DNA from: Scytalidium lignicola
Taxonomy: Eukaryota > Ascomycota > Leotiomycetes
Direction: 5' to 3'
Assembly: GCA_002812745.2 (NCBI GenBank)
Contig: NCSJ02000215.1
Span: 1-64,000 of the forward strand
DNA: 64,000 nucleotides
The position numbers and the translations under genes were made by a program. Shown piece after piece: positions 11,802 to 23,903 of this stretch (position 1 is its first letter; every line of letters begins with the position of its first letter). Under the pieces are notes generated by a model. That model had not been told where the DNA came from and ran no database searches. It saw nothing but the letters and a program-made list of their open reading frames with translations.

Positions 11802-14662
11802 GACTAAGCTTAAATTAAGGTAGTATTAAACTTATGCTTTTATAATAAAGCAAAGTAATAATAGAATTCTCTTGACGATGTCTACTAAGTAAGCTTGATT
11901 AGTATTCTAAGCTTAACAATATATTGTTTAGCCTTAAAAACCTACTTCTAACCTTCTTCATCTAAGATGCTCAACAGATATAAAACAACATAATATATAG
12001 TAGATAACTATTATAAGTATAAGTTAACTACAGAATATTTAGTTATACTCAAATTAATAGCCAAAGCTTATAGTTAAAGCTTAAATGTTAAAGACAATAC
12101 TAAATACAGTATTATTATTTAATCTTGGATAAAACTAAACTTATTATTACAAGTAAATATACTAAAGTTAACTAAGAAGACAATATTAGAATAGTTTATT
12201 ATAATCTTTCTAAGTTAGTAGTTTAACTAGTTTGACTGTTATCCCTCTAAAGAGATATTCCCTTATTATTAACTATATAATAAGTTATTATATTCACAAT
12301 TATAATCTTTTCCTTATTATTCTTCGAATTAAGTACCTTGTTCTGATAACTTAAGTTTTAAAAACCTTGTATATAGACTTAGAGGTCAAAGATCTTTGTA
12401 TAACTAAGGTAAACCTTTTAGTTTACTTAACTTTCAAAACAGATTTTCTTCTACTTAAGTTACTCAAGGGTTAAATTAGAATAATACTAATATATTATAA
12501 AATTAAATGTTATACTAATTCTATAACTAGTTTATTAACATATTAAGATAATCAAGACAATTATAACCTTTATACTGTTAATTTCAAATCATTAGTAGTT
12601 TAATAAACTAATTAAGCTTATAACAACAAACATTATCAACAGTTAACTAAAAGGCTTATATAACAGGCTAAGAAGAGGATATTATGAATAATCTTGACTA
12701 TCATCAAGATTAAGAAGTTTAAAACTTATATACTTAAGAATCAGAAGATATATCTTATAACCTTGAACAAAGCTTTCCCTTTATAAACAACATTCAAGAT
12801 ATAAACTATATTAAAAAAGACTTCAACATTAAACTTATTATAACTTTACATATAATACCATTAACTATAAGATTAATTATAACTTACTTTATTAGTATTC
12901 TTATTAAGCAAATAATTATTCCTTAATACTATTATTATTACTAATAAATCTTTACCTTAAAAAACAAACTATTGAAATATTTACTAACATATTCTACTTG
13001 AATAACCATAGAAGTATAAGCTTTAATATTACTCTTAACAATAATTAAAGAGAAAGTTTTTATAACATTACTATTACATATTAACATAAGTATAAAGTAT
13101 AAAGGATTCACTTATGCTAAAGTATAAGTCTAGCTTTAGAAAGAAGTTGAACTTATTAAAGTATACCTTGATTTTAGTTATTTAGTCACTTTAATGGATA
13201 AGGAATTTTTAACAACTTAATTTAAGGATAAATTACAAATTTATATTATAATAATGTTATTAACAGTTTAAGGTATAACAAGAAACTCTTATAAAATTGT
13301 AAAATATACAATTATTAATATTTATATCCTTAATACAAAGTCTAACAAATCAAAAGACTATTGTGTAAAGGTAGTAATATAAAGGGAAGTCCACATTATA
13401 AACAAGCTTTAGGCTAATATACTTATTAGTATAAATGTTATAATACTCAAAGAAATGATTCTAGACTTAGGAAACAAGCAATTATGTATAAGTTCTTATA
13501 ATATCATTATTAACATAATAATATACTAGTATACAAAGCTTTAAGCGAAGTTAATATATATTAAGTTTACTACATTAATCCTTTTACACTTTATAGTTCA
13601 AATTCCAATTCACCAAACTATTTACATAGATCAAGATTACATTTTTAAACTTGACAATATTAAATACTTAACTATATATACTTAAGTCTTAAATTATTTT
13701 ATACTAACTATTTTAGCTTATAACTATTTGAATTAAACTGTTAAGGTATAGTATAATACTTACTTAGGCTATTTACAAGAACTTGAATATAAGTATACTC
13801 TTATTGTTAATGTCTTTTATAACAATATAAAATTATTAAAGATGGTTAAGCAACTACTTATTCATTAGCCTAGATAGGTTCACTCTACTATAATGTCTTG
13901 TTTAACAGTTATAACCTTAATAATATCCTTTATACTTACTTTAAAGGAAACCGTTTTACTTAACCAAGTTATGATTTATAAAAAACCTTAAAGTTTTATA
14001 ATAGTAAAGCTAATAAAGGTTGTTAATCAGTATCCAGTATTATAAGAGGATTTTAGATCATTTGTTAACCTTTTAGAATATGAATGGATGAAGATCTTAT
14101 TATACTTTGATTAAGAGTCCAAGGTATTAACTAAATTATTTAAAGTATACTTATTAAAAGAAAAAGATTAATAATTAGTTAACAAAACCTTTAATGACTT
14201 ATATACATTAAGGTATATAGAGTAGACTTTGAAACTTATGCCCTTTTTATTCTTAGTCTTCATAGTATAAAAAATGTTACTTTCAGAGGAATAAAAAGGT
14301 TAAGTTATAGTAAATATCAAACTACTTAACTAAGTTACTTTACTTGATATATACTTAATACCTTTATAATCAAATATAATTAACTTAGTCCAAGGTACTT
14401 AGTTTATATTAATCATAGACTGTATAAGTTTTTTCTACTAATAACAAGTAACCAAGGAAGATGTTTATAAACTTATAATAATATCTTATTATAACTAAGA
14501 ATTATTCTAAATAATAATTATAAGATATAAGAATTCTTTTAATTATGTTTAATATTAGATTAATTAGATTCTAAGGCTATACCCTTTTGCTTATGCTTAT
14601 ATTGATAATATCATAGTATTTTCAAACTTATTAACAGATTATATTATATACTTATGTCAAGG
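11802..14662 (+). mobile_element. Degraded gypsy-type retrotransposon fragment, family C
   Basis: Extremely AT-rich throughout. The only confident protein signal is at about 14570-14662, where one plus-strand frame reads PFAYAYIDNIIVFSNLLTDY, a reverse transcriptase active-site box (YIDD with Asp to Asn) of the Ty3/gypsy kind and unlike those of families A and B. The frame stops where a GC-richer 452-bp segment begins at 14669. Upstream DNA is presumably gag and early pol but I cannot show it. No LTR was found. Confidence 0.55.
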
Positions 14663-14668
14663 TTATCC

Positions 14669-15120
14669 GTATGTAGAGTGAAGAGAGATCAGGAGGCTGA
14701 AACATAATAGGAGACTAGCAGTGTGATAGCAGTTGGTTAGGTGTAGATTCGCTTTAAAACTCGGTATTCTCTTAAAAGTACAAGATTGATCTTTGACTCC
14801 TGTCAAAGAGAAGGGGAAACTACCCTCTTTATAGACGGCAGTCAGCAGCTAAGGAGTGGCTAGGACTCAGACTACTATCCTTTTTCTCCCTTCATGTGAT
14901 TAGTGCACTGAGGCCCTGACAGCTTTGCTTTAGGGCTTCTATAGGTTCTATAGGTATCATAGTGAGGGTGTAGTGCTTTCAAAAGGGTTAGCATATGTTA
15001 CAGTGTTCTTAAGATGGCCTCAAGAGTGCTGGGTCAGTAATACTTTATTCCATAACCAGGTCGGTCATACTTTATTCTATAACTAGCTATATCATGTGCT
15101 TTAACACTAAGGAGAATGAA
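14669..15120. mobile_element. 452-bp GC-richer insert of unknown type in gypsy C
   Basis: Composition jumps from nearly pure A+T to ordinary, then back. It interrupts the reverse transcriptase frame of gypsy C. Both borders carry TTATCC (14663-14668 and 15121-15126), a possible target duplication. It has no clear terminal inverted repeat and no TG..CA ends. Near its right end a unit close to ATACTTTATTCYATAACYAG occurs twice (about 15040-15085). No coding potential. It may be a solo LTR or a short non-autonomous element. Confidence 0.5.
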
Positions 15121-15126
15121 TTATCC

Positions 15127-15860
15127 TTTTTNACTTCTAATACAATTAACTTATACTATGACAATATTATACAATATGTTTAAAGAGTATATATAACTTT
15201 AATCTGTTAACTAAAAGTGTTATATAACTTATTAGTAGTTATTTAAGCTATTGATCTTAGTTAAGAAGATATAAAATTATTAAATAAATACTTATAATAG
15301 TAAATTCAAAATGTTATTAAAGGAATATAATTTGTCAAGCTTAAAAAGGAAATGTTATAATTATTAATCTTTATAAACACTTTATTCATGAATAACAAAG
15401 ACTTATTATTATAAATTAGTTATATTATAACATTTACAAACTAGAAAAGAAACATGAATATATTATACTAGATATTAATTAAGTATAAGAAGGTTATACA
15501 TAGTGTTTTAACCTTAGAACTGTATATAATAACTTATAGGTTTAATATAAGAGTTATGATTAAGTTAACTATTAAAGGAATTCTTAAAATTAACCTCTTA
15601 TTAATTATATATACAGATTTAAGGTTATTGTATAATTACCTTATTAAGTTAAGAATTATACAAAAAAAGCAATTCATAATTAACATAATGTACCTTTGCT
15701 AAGTGTACAAATAACATTAAATTGTTAAGGTATAATAGATTAAAAGGATTACAAATCCAGTTAATTTCATGACTAAAAGAAAGTTATCTAACGCTTTAAA
15801 ACAGTTGTTAAATATGAATAAAGTATAATTAGAAGTAGTAAAATAAGTAGAATATGATAA
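15127..15860. other. AT-rich RIP-like DNA, no recognisable gene
   Basis: Continuation of the AT-rich block between the unknown insert and the solo LTR. It may be the rest of gypsy C. I see no usable frame or repeat structure. Confidence 0.5.
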
Positions 15861-15865
15861 CATAA

Positions 15866-16222
15866 TGTAACGTACCTCGTATACCCGTCAATAGAGTATC
15901 CGGATATCTTCCTATGAGGATATCGTATCGTTCGCTCAGGGGCTTGCACACGAATGTAAAGTCACAAGCACTTGTTGAGTTGTTACTAGAAGATCTTTCT
16001 GTAAGATATTCAATTTGAGTTGAGCACGAAGCTCTATCTAACTAGGAAAACTATCTACTTATATAGACCTTCGTACTTCCTGGATCCCCATGGATCCTAC
16101 CGGGGTCCTTCAGGGTCCATCACGTGATCCTTGATCCCGTGGTCCCCTTTTCCTCCATCTGGAGGTTCTCTGTGTAACCAGTGTTACCGAGCCTCAGGCC
16201 TCCAAATAGAGGGGTCGTGACA
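15866..16222 (-). mobile_element. Solo LTR with perfect 5-bp target duplication
   Basis: 357 bp with TGTAACG..CGTGACA termini, flanked by CATAA on both sides (15861-15865 and 16223-16227). GC-rich and not RIP-mutated although surrounded by AT-rich DNA. Read on the minus strand it starts TGTCACGACC and has a TATATAAG promoter box about midway, which sets the orientation. A run of short GGATCC/GGGACC-like words lies upstream of that box. No internal retrotransposon sequence is attached, so it is the product of LTR-LTR recombination or of loss of the body. Confidence 0.85.
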
Positions 16223-16359
16223 CATAAGTAACAAAACGGAGAATTGTACAAAGGAAGGATTTGGAGCTATTCCTAATTAAGCAATTAACATACAATTAAG
16301 AAAACTCTATAGATTTAAGCGTTTTAAGAGTTATAATGTATAGTCATTTTTAAAGTGGT

Positions 16360-16559
16360 TTTAATATTAGTAGAATAGTAGTTTACATACATATAATATT
16401 CACATGCTCTTGTAAGTTAGTCTTGATTAAGTAGTAAGAATAAGCAAAGCTCTTACAACTTTACTTTCCTACTCTTAATCAAAAAACAACCATGAAATAG
16501 CATAATGAGTATATTATGTATAATTATGTATTATACTTTATGTTATAGGTAAACTGACA
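16360..16559 (+). repeat. Dispersed repeat, RIP-mutated copy
   Basis: About 200 bp that align with 48617-48813. Shared blocks include AAGCAAAGCTCTTACAACTT and GTATATTATGTATAATTA. Differences are mostly C/T and G/A with this copy carrying the T or A, so this one is more RIP-mutated. Probably an LTR or an LTR fragment. Confidence 0.65.
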
Positions 16560-17250
16560 ATAACTTTATTAAACTATAATACCCTTCTTTATTCAAATTC
16601 TTTCCTCTAGAAGATATACTTAAACTTTTAGATTATTTGATTATTTACTTAAAGAAGTGTAAAGTAAAGCTTTTAACATATTATACATTTAAAGTAACTA
16701 ACTTCTTTAAATTGACGTTTAAGTACTTGAACATTATATTCTAAGTGTAACTTATTATGAAAGTGTTAAAAGTTAAAAATTCAATGTTCTTAAGAAGAAT
16801 TAATATAAGTAATAATCCAATATATTTATAGTTTATTTAACATTCAAAGTCAGCTAGTATAAAAAANGCCAAATACATTCTGAAACCTTATAATAAAGTA
16901 CTTTAAGGATTGTAATATAGCTAAGCTTGTAGTACTTCTCTAACTTTAGAATTAGAATACTAATAAAGTTCACAAGTTAGCATATTACTTCCTTGTATTT
17001 TGTAAGGATTTCAAAGCTTGGAAGGTGCTCTGGATTAGGTAGAGTAGTAATCATAATTAATTAAAAAGTCAATATGTTCGAATATGAGGTTATTATAATC
17101 AGCTTGTTAAAATAGCTTATAAACCACAGACTTTTAATCCTAGGCTTGTAATTACAACACAGGAAAATTTAAACGAGAGCCTCTTGTACCAAAACTCACT
17201 TATTTCAACTAACATTTTTTCAAGAAACTTTTAACAATATATATAATTAA
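16560..17250. other. AT-rich DNA up to the edge of the gene island
   Basis: No gene or repeat recognised. Composition becomes ordinary near 17,300. From there to about 17,850 there are only short unconvincing frames; this is presumably the upstream region of the next gene. Confidence 0.5.
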
Positions 17251-17853
17251 AATTAGTATTCTTATTAATTCGAGCAAGCTATTTAAAAATATGCTATTTG
17301 AGGCGATTTTCATTCTTTGGTTCTAAAGATATATATGTATGAAGTTACAAAATTTGTGCGTGTCGATTTACAGTAGCCCCAGCCATGTTTTACCAAGCAT
17401 CTCAACCAATCGAAAAACAAAGTATGGAGGGAGGACTTGTCGAAAGTGTTCAAATTATGACTGAATTTACGACGTCGGCATTCCATATTTACAATGATCT
17501 CTTCCTCAATGTATTCTATGGGGACACGACGTAACAATACAGCAATTGTTGTATTAGCTTGGGCTATGTTGATGAAAATAAAACCGTCTTACGTGTGTGC
17601 TTGTCTAATTATAACCGTTGCTGGCGTCGGCACCTCGGTGCGAAACAGTAGCGCTGACAGCTTGTCTACTGTAACGCTGTCGCACCGTCTCATCCGCATA
17701 CTCTCTTCCTTTAAAATTACTTTTCCTACAATACTTATGAGTTTATCTCGATAAAGCACTTTTCCGTCCCGCTACCATAGGAAGCGGTGATCTTGCAACA
17801 TTCTACGATGCCGCCGCGGCTTGATTCATTCAGCCGCAAGGAGGCAGGCTCAG

Positions 17854-19995
17854 ATGGCCACTATATTCACTAGACCGCGTATTCGACTATGCTCATGGCA
17901 TTGATAGCTGGCATACTTTTGGCAATGGGCCATCATCTTTTCTACCAGAATCTCGAAGGTAGAATTGTAGGCACAGGAAATGTAATAGCTGGAGTCTCGA
18001 AACAGCAACTCAACTTCGCGCTTGGCACCATGTTCGCCTTTTTAGTAAATTCTTTGCTGGTATTGGCAGTATATACCTCGTATATCCAGGTCGCCTGGAA
18101 AGCAATCAAAAAAGAAGAGACCCTTCTGTCTACTATCGACACTATCTTCTCGGTCACAAATAACGTGTATGCCTTGGCGAAAGTGTCGATATGGGGAAAA
18201 CGTCCACTGCTCCTACTTCTAGCTGCCACTCTATGGTATTATTTCATCAACAACCTCATCGTTCATACTTGAACTAAAATCATATAGGTGTATCCCCATT
18301 TCATCAGTCATCACGCCTGCTACATTATCCGTCGAAATCGCGCCTTTGATTCCCACACCCACAGCTACGTTCTTTATCCCAAGCATTGACTTCCTAAGTC
18401 TAAATTTTGCAAATGTTGTTCTTGCACAAGGGTTATCTGCAACGTGGCAATACAGCGGTCCTCAGTTCGCCGTAAGAAAAGTTGCTACCGCAACGGCCGC
18501 ACAAGGTGCTATACTTCCTATCAATCATCCTGCACCAAATTCATCCTGGGTCTTGGACTTCCCCGGGCCCTCCTTGACATGTACTAGTATACAAGGCCAA
18601 CAGCACGAAGACATTATCAAGAACATTAATAGCACAGTGCAAGTTGATGCCTGCACAACTTCTTACGGGTATATTTCTTGGACACCTGATGATGCTGGAG
18701 CTGTACCATTTGTCCAGGGCACGGGCTTGGATAATGGTACCTTTACCCTCCGTACGGCGACACTAGGATCCGGGAACTTCAGCTCCGACAACGAACAGAT
18801 ATCGGATGTTGCATCTATATACATAGCTACTCTCCCAGGGATGGTGAATGAGCATACAACCTTCGAATGCACTAATATTACTTCACAACTGGCAAACGCT
18901 ACAATCATCCAGTGTGCATTATTTAACACCTCCTACCATGCATCTTTTGAATATGTCAATGGTTTTCAGACAGTCAATGTCACACGCGACAAAAACGTAT
19001 CTAACAAGGTGGCACCTGTGAACTTCCTGGAAACTAACGCTGCTAGCAACGGGCCACTCGGCGCTTTTTTCCCAAATGGAACCGCTAACCGCGCAGCTTA
19101 CAATCTGACTGAAATCCAGACGTTGGCGTACCAGTCCGTCATGGATGCATTTGGCCAAATTCTTGTGGGCTCAATTTCCAACTCCCAAGGATCAGCTGGG
19201 GCTCTACTCGACCTTAATACAAGTGTCATGTCTACGGTACTTTCAGACACTGCTGAATTGCAATTCCTTGCCACATATCCTCCGCCAACCGGGCAAAAAG
19301 ATGACATGCTGGCGAGTACTCTTCTGCAAGATGTTATACAGGATCCCGAAGACTTTGATGGACTTTCTGTGACCAATGTAGCTTCGTCTGATATTCCTTT
19401 GTTGCAAGAAATAGAGACCTTGTTCCAAAACATTACAGTCAGCCTGATGAACTCAGCTCTTCTTCAGTAAGCGTCCGACTAATACATTGTTTACTTTATT
19501 GCCACGGGCAATTGCTAACACAGCTTCTCCTCTAGGCCGAACAGGTCCTCACCGTACGCCCCACCAGCGACAGAAGTAACATTGCCAGTATTTCAAAACG
19601 TTTTCGTCTATAGTGCATGGAAACTCTGGGTCGCATATGGCATTTCCATCCTTCTTTCCATGACCGGTGTCATCATCGGTCTATCCGCAATGTTTTCGAA
19701 CGGAGCATCCTATAATAACTACTTCTCCACGGTTCTGCGAACTTCGAAACATGCCAAAATTAACACCGCTATCCATCCAGTTGATGCGACTGGAAGAGAA
19801 CCATTGCCGAAATATCTTGCGAAGGCAGGTGTACTTTTTCCGCGACTCCATGACATGAACCGTGAAGCGCCGCAGGCTAACGTTGAACTTCTTGATGTGA
19901 ATTTGGAGAGGAAACTGGCTGACGGGAATGCCATGTTGCTCGGACCAAGGGGAGAAGGCTATGAAGATCAACCCTCATACCATGTATCGAGGTGA
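17854..19995 (+). CDS. Fungal polytopic membrane protein (family often auto-named formylmethionine deformylase-like)
   Basis: Three exons: up to 18235, 18288-19466 and 19536-19995, with 52- and 69-nt GT-AG introns. Membrane segments lie near the N-terminus (LMALIAGILLAMGHHLF), at FALGTMFAFLVNSLLVLAVY, at the first junction (LLLLLAATLW joined to CIPISSVITP) and near the C-terminus (LWVAYGISILLSMTGVIIGL). Between them is a long Asn-glycosylation-rich extracytoplasmic region (many NxS/T) with Cys. This layout fits a family common in filamentous fungi whose database name is an artefact; no deformylase motif is present. The in-frame ATG at 17889 gives 661 aa. The family N-terminus (RPR..WH) is instead encoded from ATG 17854 in another frame, which meets a stop at 17902; one missing base near 17901 would join them. 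It is therefore either a short-start gene or one with a frameshift. Substrate and role unknown. Confidence 0.75.
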
Positions 19996-20433
19996 ACCTT
20001 TATTAGTCCTGTTTGGGAGTTCAGATCTCAATAGCCGTCTTTTATGCGTCTATTGCGCCGTTCAAAGCAAAGTATATCATTAATCGGCGTATAGAAGGCC
20101 CCCAAAGCTGGTTACTGGAGGGTAGGGGCGTTTTACAATCATTTCAGCGTGATACGATGGATACGAAGTATGACTAAATATTTCAGTAATAATTGGTTAC
20201 CGAGTGCTTATTTCATTTGTCTTATCATCATCACACCAGCATTTGTACACCTTGAGAAGAGGTGGAAGATCTATTTGTATATAGTGAAACTGAGTAATGC
20301 AACTCTTGATAGAGCATTGGATTAAGGAGAGGCATAAGCTGTATATTAGATGTTTACATTTTGCTTTTTACACGCTCTGAAAGGGATATCTGTTCAGACC
20401 AATACAAATAAAGCTTTAACTTTAGGACGGCCA
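19996..20433. other. Intergenic spacer
   Basis: 438 bp between the 3' end of the membrane-protein gene and the 3' end of the minus-strand STAND-type gene (convergent). Nothing recognisable. Confidence 0.6.
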
Positions 20434-22382
20434 GTACGTTGAGGCCTTCTGTTTTGTTGCAGCATGACGAGCTGAAGCCAGACGAGCTTCTTCTTGTTTT
20501 TGCTGTACCAGTAATTTAAGTCTTGCAATCCTTTCTCTAATACTTAATTCCTCCCTGGACTAATGGCAGGTGTTTCCACAGGCTGATCGTTCTGGGGGTT
20601 GACTCTTGACTTATCCGTGAACCAGCCTTTAATTTGAGTAGCAGTTATATGTTCAAGGTTGTTCCCAATAGGCAGAGCCAACCCAATTCCAGTCGTTGCA
20701 TTGTAGAATTGATCTATATGAAGTTATATTAGCCCATGGAGGTATAAGTTAATAGTATATCAAATCATACCAAAGCTGAAGCGAGTGTTCATATCACTGA
20801 ACCTCACAATGTGGACGAGTAGACGTTGTTAAGCTGTTATCTAGATGTGTGTTATTCAACGAAGAAGAGATCTTTTCTAAAGAGATGCCGGTCTCGGAAT
20901 CCATTTTTAACTCTTGTTTTGTGAAATTACACAGAACTGCAGTGTATGCCTCCTCGTCATCAATGTTGCCTTCTGAATGGCAAATATCAATAAGTAATTG
21001 CAAAGCTTTAATGAGACCTGAATTTCCGGAAGAACCCATTCGTCGATAACCTTTGAATGCTCGCCGACCATACAGAAGAGCTTCTGCATAAGCTTCTTTC
21101 TTATGAAGGATTTCAGCGAGAATCAGCATATCTTCCAGTGCATTATCTTTATCACCCTTGGAATATCGCGATCCAATCGCTATCTTCTCAGCTAGGACAG
21201 AGTGAGCTTCATTCCATTTTTGTTGTTTTGCATAAGTTTTAATCAACTCTATCATGATTTCCGATATCATATTACGATGGTGAGTTGAGAGGGAATCGTT
21301 AGATTTCACCCTTTTTAAGCAGTTGCGGAGAAGACGTTCAGCACCCCTAAAATCTTCGGCATCAAGCCTCTTTTTACCTTGTTGTAGAAGGGCATAGAAA
21401 ATTTCGACTTCCAGTTCTGTGTCTGAGTCCGAGTCGGCGTGATCACTTTCACCTATGTCGCCAGAATGGCGGAGGCTTTCCCCCTGGACAGCTGTCTTAC
21501 CTTGAGAAATAGAGGATTGTGAGTGGTCTTCCTCAAATTTATAGATAGTGTTAGATGAACCCCATCGAAGCATTGTTTCACTCGGCTCTGTTGGAAAGCA
21601 GTCGCCAAATTCCGAGCCGTATGTACCGCCTGAAAGAGGATCTGCATACTCAGCATTTAGGGTGGTAGACACCGGTAATACAATAGTGGCAGCAGATCGA
21701 ATGCAGTTCCTCAAATTAGCAAGGGTTTAAACTTGCTCAGTCTTATTATTAGACTCAACGACTGTCTGCAAAGTGCTTATGTGAGTGTTGATATCGAAGG
21801 CGGCACGGCGAATAGATTCGTAGACCTCATTTAAGTTTACTAGAATAGTATCCGTTGACTCTTTAAATGTCGCTTGGTTCCATCTATCCAACAGGTGAGA
21901 AGTGAGGAAAGATGTAGATCTGGACTTGGGCCTTACAATATGACGGTTTGTAAAGATAGTTGGATGGTATCGCGGTAAGCTCGTACTTGTTGTTGGAATA
22001 TCTCAATTTCTTCCGAAGCCCACTTAAAGCGTAAGGGCTTGCGCGCTCCGTTAAGCACGTTGACACCTTTGTTCACCTTTTCTAGAGTGCTTTGAAGCTT
22101 GTCAAGGGTATTCTGTCCATCTTTGATCGATCTTGAAAGATTGCCCCAATGATTACCAATATGGCCTGTTGCTTGAAGAGAAGCGTAGACTTGGTCTTCT
22201 TCTAGGGTGGCTTTCATAATACTTAGCACTTGTGAAAAGTTCTCGACGTCAGAGAGTAGCCCTTTAACTTTAACGTCTGCAAGAGCCGCGCCATCGTGGA
22301 AGTCCTTAATGGCCGCTCCGACTTGCACACATGTGGCCAACAAGCCAACAACGCCAGTAGTAATAGAAAGGGGGTCCGCCAT
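20434..22382 (-). pseudogene. Broken gene with fungal STAND N-terminal (Helo-like) domain
   Basis: Starts at ATG 22382 with MADPLSITTGVVGLLATCVQ, the hallmark opening of the helical domain found at the N-terminus of fungal NLR/STAND proteins (Fungal_N/Helo-like). Exon 1 is 21937-22382, then a 53-nt GT-AG intron (21884-21936). Exon 2 continues as LWNQATFKEST but meets TAA at 21727-21729; the frame stays open beyond it for about 310 codons (TLANLRNCIRSAA.., then an acidic patch and alpha-helical TPR-like repeats). The continuation begins without an ATG, so the TAA interrupts a formerly longer protein; CAA (Gln) to TAA is a RIP-type change. Downstream a 57-nt intron joins FSDMNTRFSF to DQFYNATTGIG, and a coiled-coil tail (REELSIRERIARL..) is reached only by a frameshift. 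No NACHT or NB-ARC motif is present, so it was not a full NLR. Upstream exon borders near 20,800-20,870 are uncertain. Confidence 0.75.
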
Positions 22383-23055
22383 CTCAGTTAACTAGGCCTT
22401 TATATTTGATGGCGTGTAGCGTTTGAATAATAACAAAGATATGATGTCCTCGAGCCTGAAGCTTCAATTTTTAAGTCACAACTCAGCCGCAGTACGCCAC
22501 CAAAAGCTTGCCCCCACCGATGCCAAGAATATGTGAGCTCAGTCACTTGACCTGCTTCCTCAGAAAGACTTGTGAAGAAAGGAATGCCTCACATAACTAG
22601 CTTATGCAACATTGTCTCTTTGAGTGAATGCAGCCAGAATGATTCTGCTTTCAACAGTGGTGAAATCCTTAGTATAGGGAGCCGTTTAGCAAGGAGCCTT
22701 TGTACAGTAAGCGCTCGACCTGTTATAATAATAATTACAAGGAACTTCATGCTTGATATTATATTAATAAATAAATAGGAAAGGTAGGTAGTCAAATTTT
22801 TGAATAGNCATTTTGTACGAATNATCCCTGCGNAGGGGGTTTAATTGTGCATTTTATAAATATTTATATAAAAGGGGTGATTTTGAGCATCTTGATTGGC
22901 TGATAATTTAAATTATTGACTAATCAGAACGATCCAAATCCACCAACTAATAATATGATAACTTGGCGAACCAGAATATCTCTACCTTCACCAAGGCCAC
23001 ATATCGAACAGTCTCCTTATTCGTCGACACTTGACGTCTCTAAATATCAGATATG
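22383..23055. other. Intergenic, moderately AT-rich
   Basis: Upstream region of the STAND-type gene. A short AT-rich stretch with unresolved bases (22,780-22,920) looks mildly RIP-mutated. No gene seen. Confidence 0.5.
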
Positions 23056-23502
23056 TCACAAATTATCCGCATTACGTTGCAAGGTATTGATGATGATAAT
23101 GATTCAGTCTATTTTATTGCCTAGTCCCAGCCTTGCGAGCTAACTCATGCATGGCACACGGATGTTATAATACACTGTCTTCCTCAAGCAAAAGGCCGCA
23201 GTTCGGTGACATTTACCATCACAATCCTCCTAGAGATAGAACCCCAACCAGTATTGTGGTAAGAAGGAAAGCGTCGCAAAAGCCCTCTCCTAACTTGTGC
23301 GATAATCCGTATCGTCACTCTTAATTTCACCGTTAAAGAAGTTGCTACTTCACGACCTGGATCTGGACCGTTGATATGGTTGAAAGACCTCCCCCAGTGG
23401 GACCTTTTCCCAGATCGAATCATACATCTTGATCGAGTATCTGTCGTTCTTTGTCAACATCTCTCACATGCTATTGCTATACTAGGAGAAGACTTAGGAT
23501 AG
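23056..23502 (+). pseudogene. Decayed ORF of unknown family
   Basis: One plus-strand frame from ATG 23056 stays protein-like for about 148 codons apart from two stops, TAG about 23,125 and TAA about 23,260. It reads MSQIIRITLQGIDDDNDSV.. and ends ..WLKDLPQWDLFPDRIIHLD.. before a stop near 23,500. The first stop lies at a position where Gln (CAG) would fit. I do not recognise the family. Composition matches the gene island, so it is an old gene remnant and not part of the AT-rich blocks. Confidence 0.45.
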
Positions 23503-23738
23503 CGAAGATTACGCTACCAATTAACCTCTCCTATCGATCGAAAATGTGACAATATCACATATCTTATAGTCTCAATACGGGAAATCTTTCTATATAAATT
23601 GTGTTCTTGCGGTCAGCATCCTCGTATGTATACGAAGCCTGTCCCGAGCCATTATTTAATGGGGTCGATCCCCCTTCAAGCTAAGCATTAAAATATTTGT
23701 TTATGGCAGGGCCTCAACAGAGTTGTATCTGATCCTTG

Positions 23739-23903
23739 CATAATCTCCCTATCGAGGTCCAAAACATGATCCTTAATCATATATCAATGGGACCTGTGGA
23801 ATCAGCCCGAATTGGCTGTGTGCTGTGTTTAGGACCACCTTTCAGATGGGAAAGCGGTGGCTGTCAAATACGACGGGAAGATGTCCTCGCAACTAGAGGT
23901 TGA
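23739..23903 (+). pseudogene. F-box-like fragment
   Basis: The frame HNLPIEVQNMILNHIS.. resembles the start of a fungal F-box domain (LPxEvxxxIlxhl), followed by Gly/Trp-containing sequence and then a stop. Further possible fragments follow to about 24,120 in shifting frames. Too short and broken to be a working gene; the F-box reading is tentative. Confidence 0.3.

Noticed and set aside
17310..17537. 75-codon minus-strand frame upstream of the membrane-protein gene
   Set aside because: No family likeness and no splice or neighbour support; probably chance.
17942..18229. 95-codon frame antisense to the first exon of the membrane-protein gene
   Set aside because: Shadow of the plus-strand gene, which has family motifs and correct splice joins.
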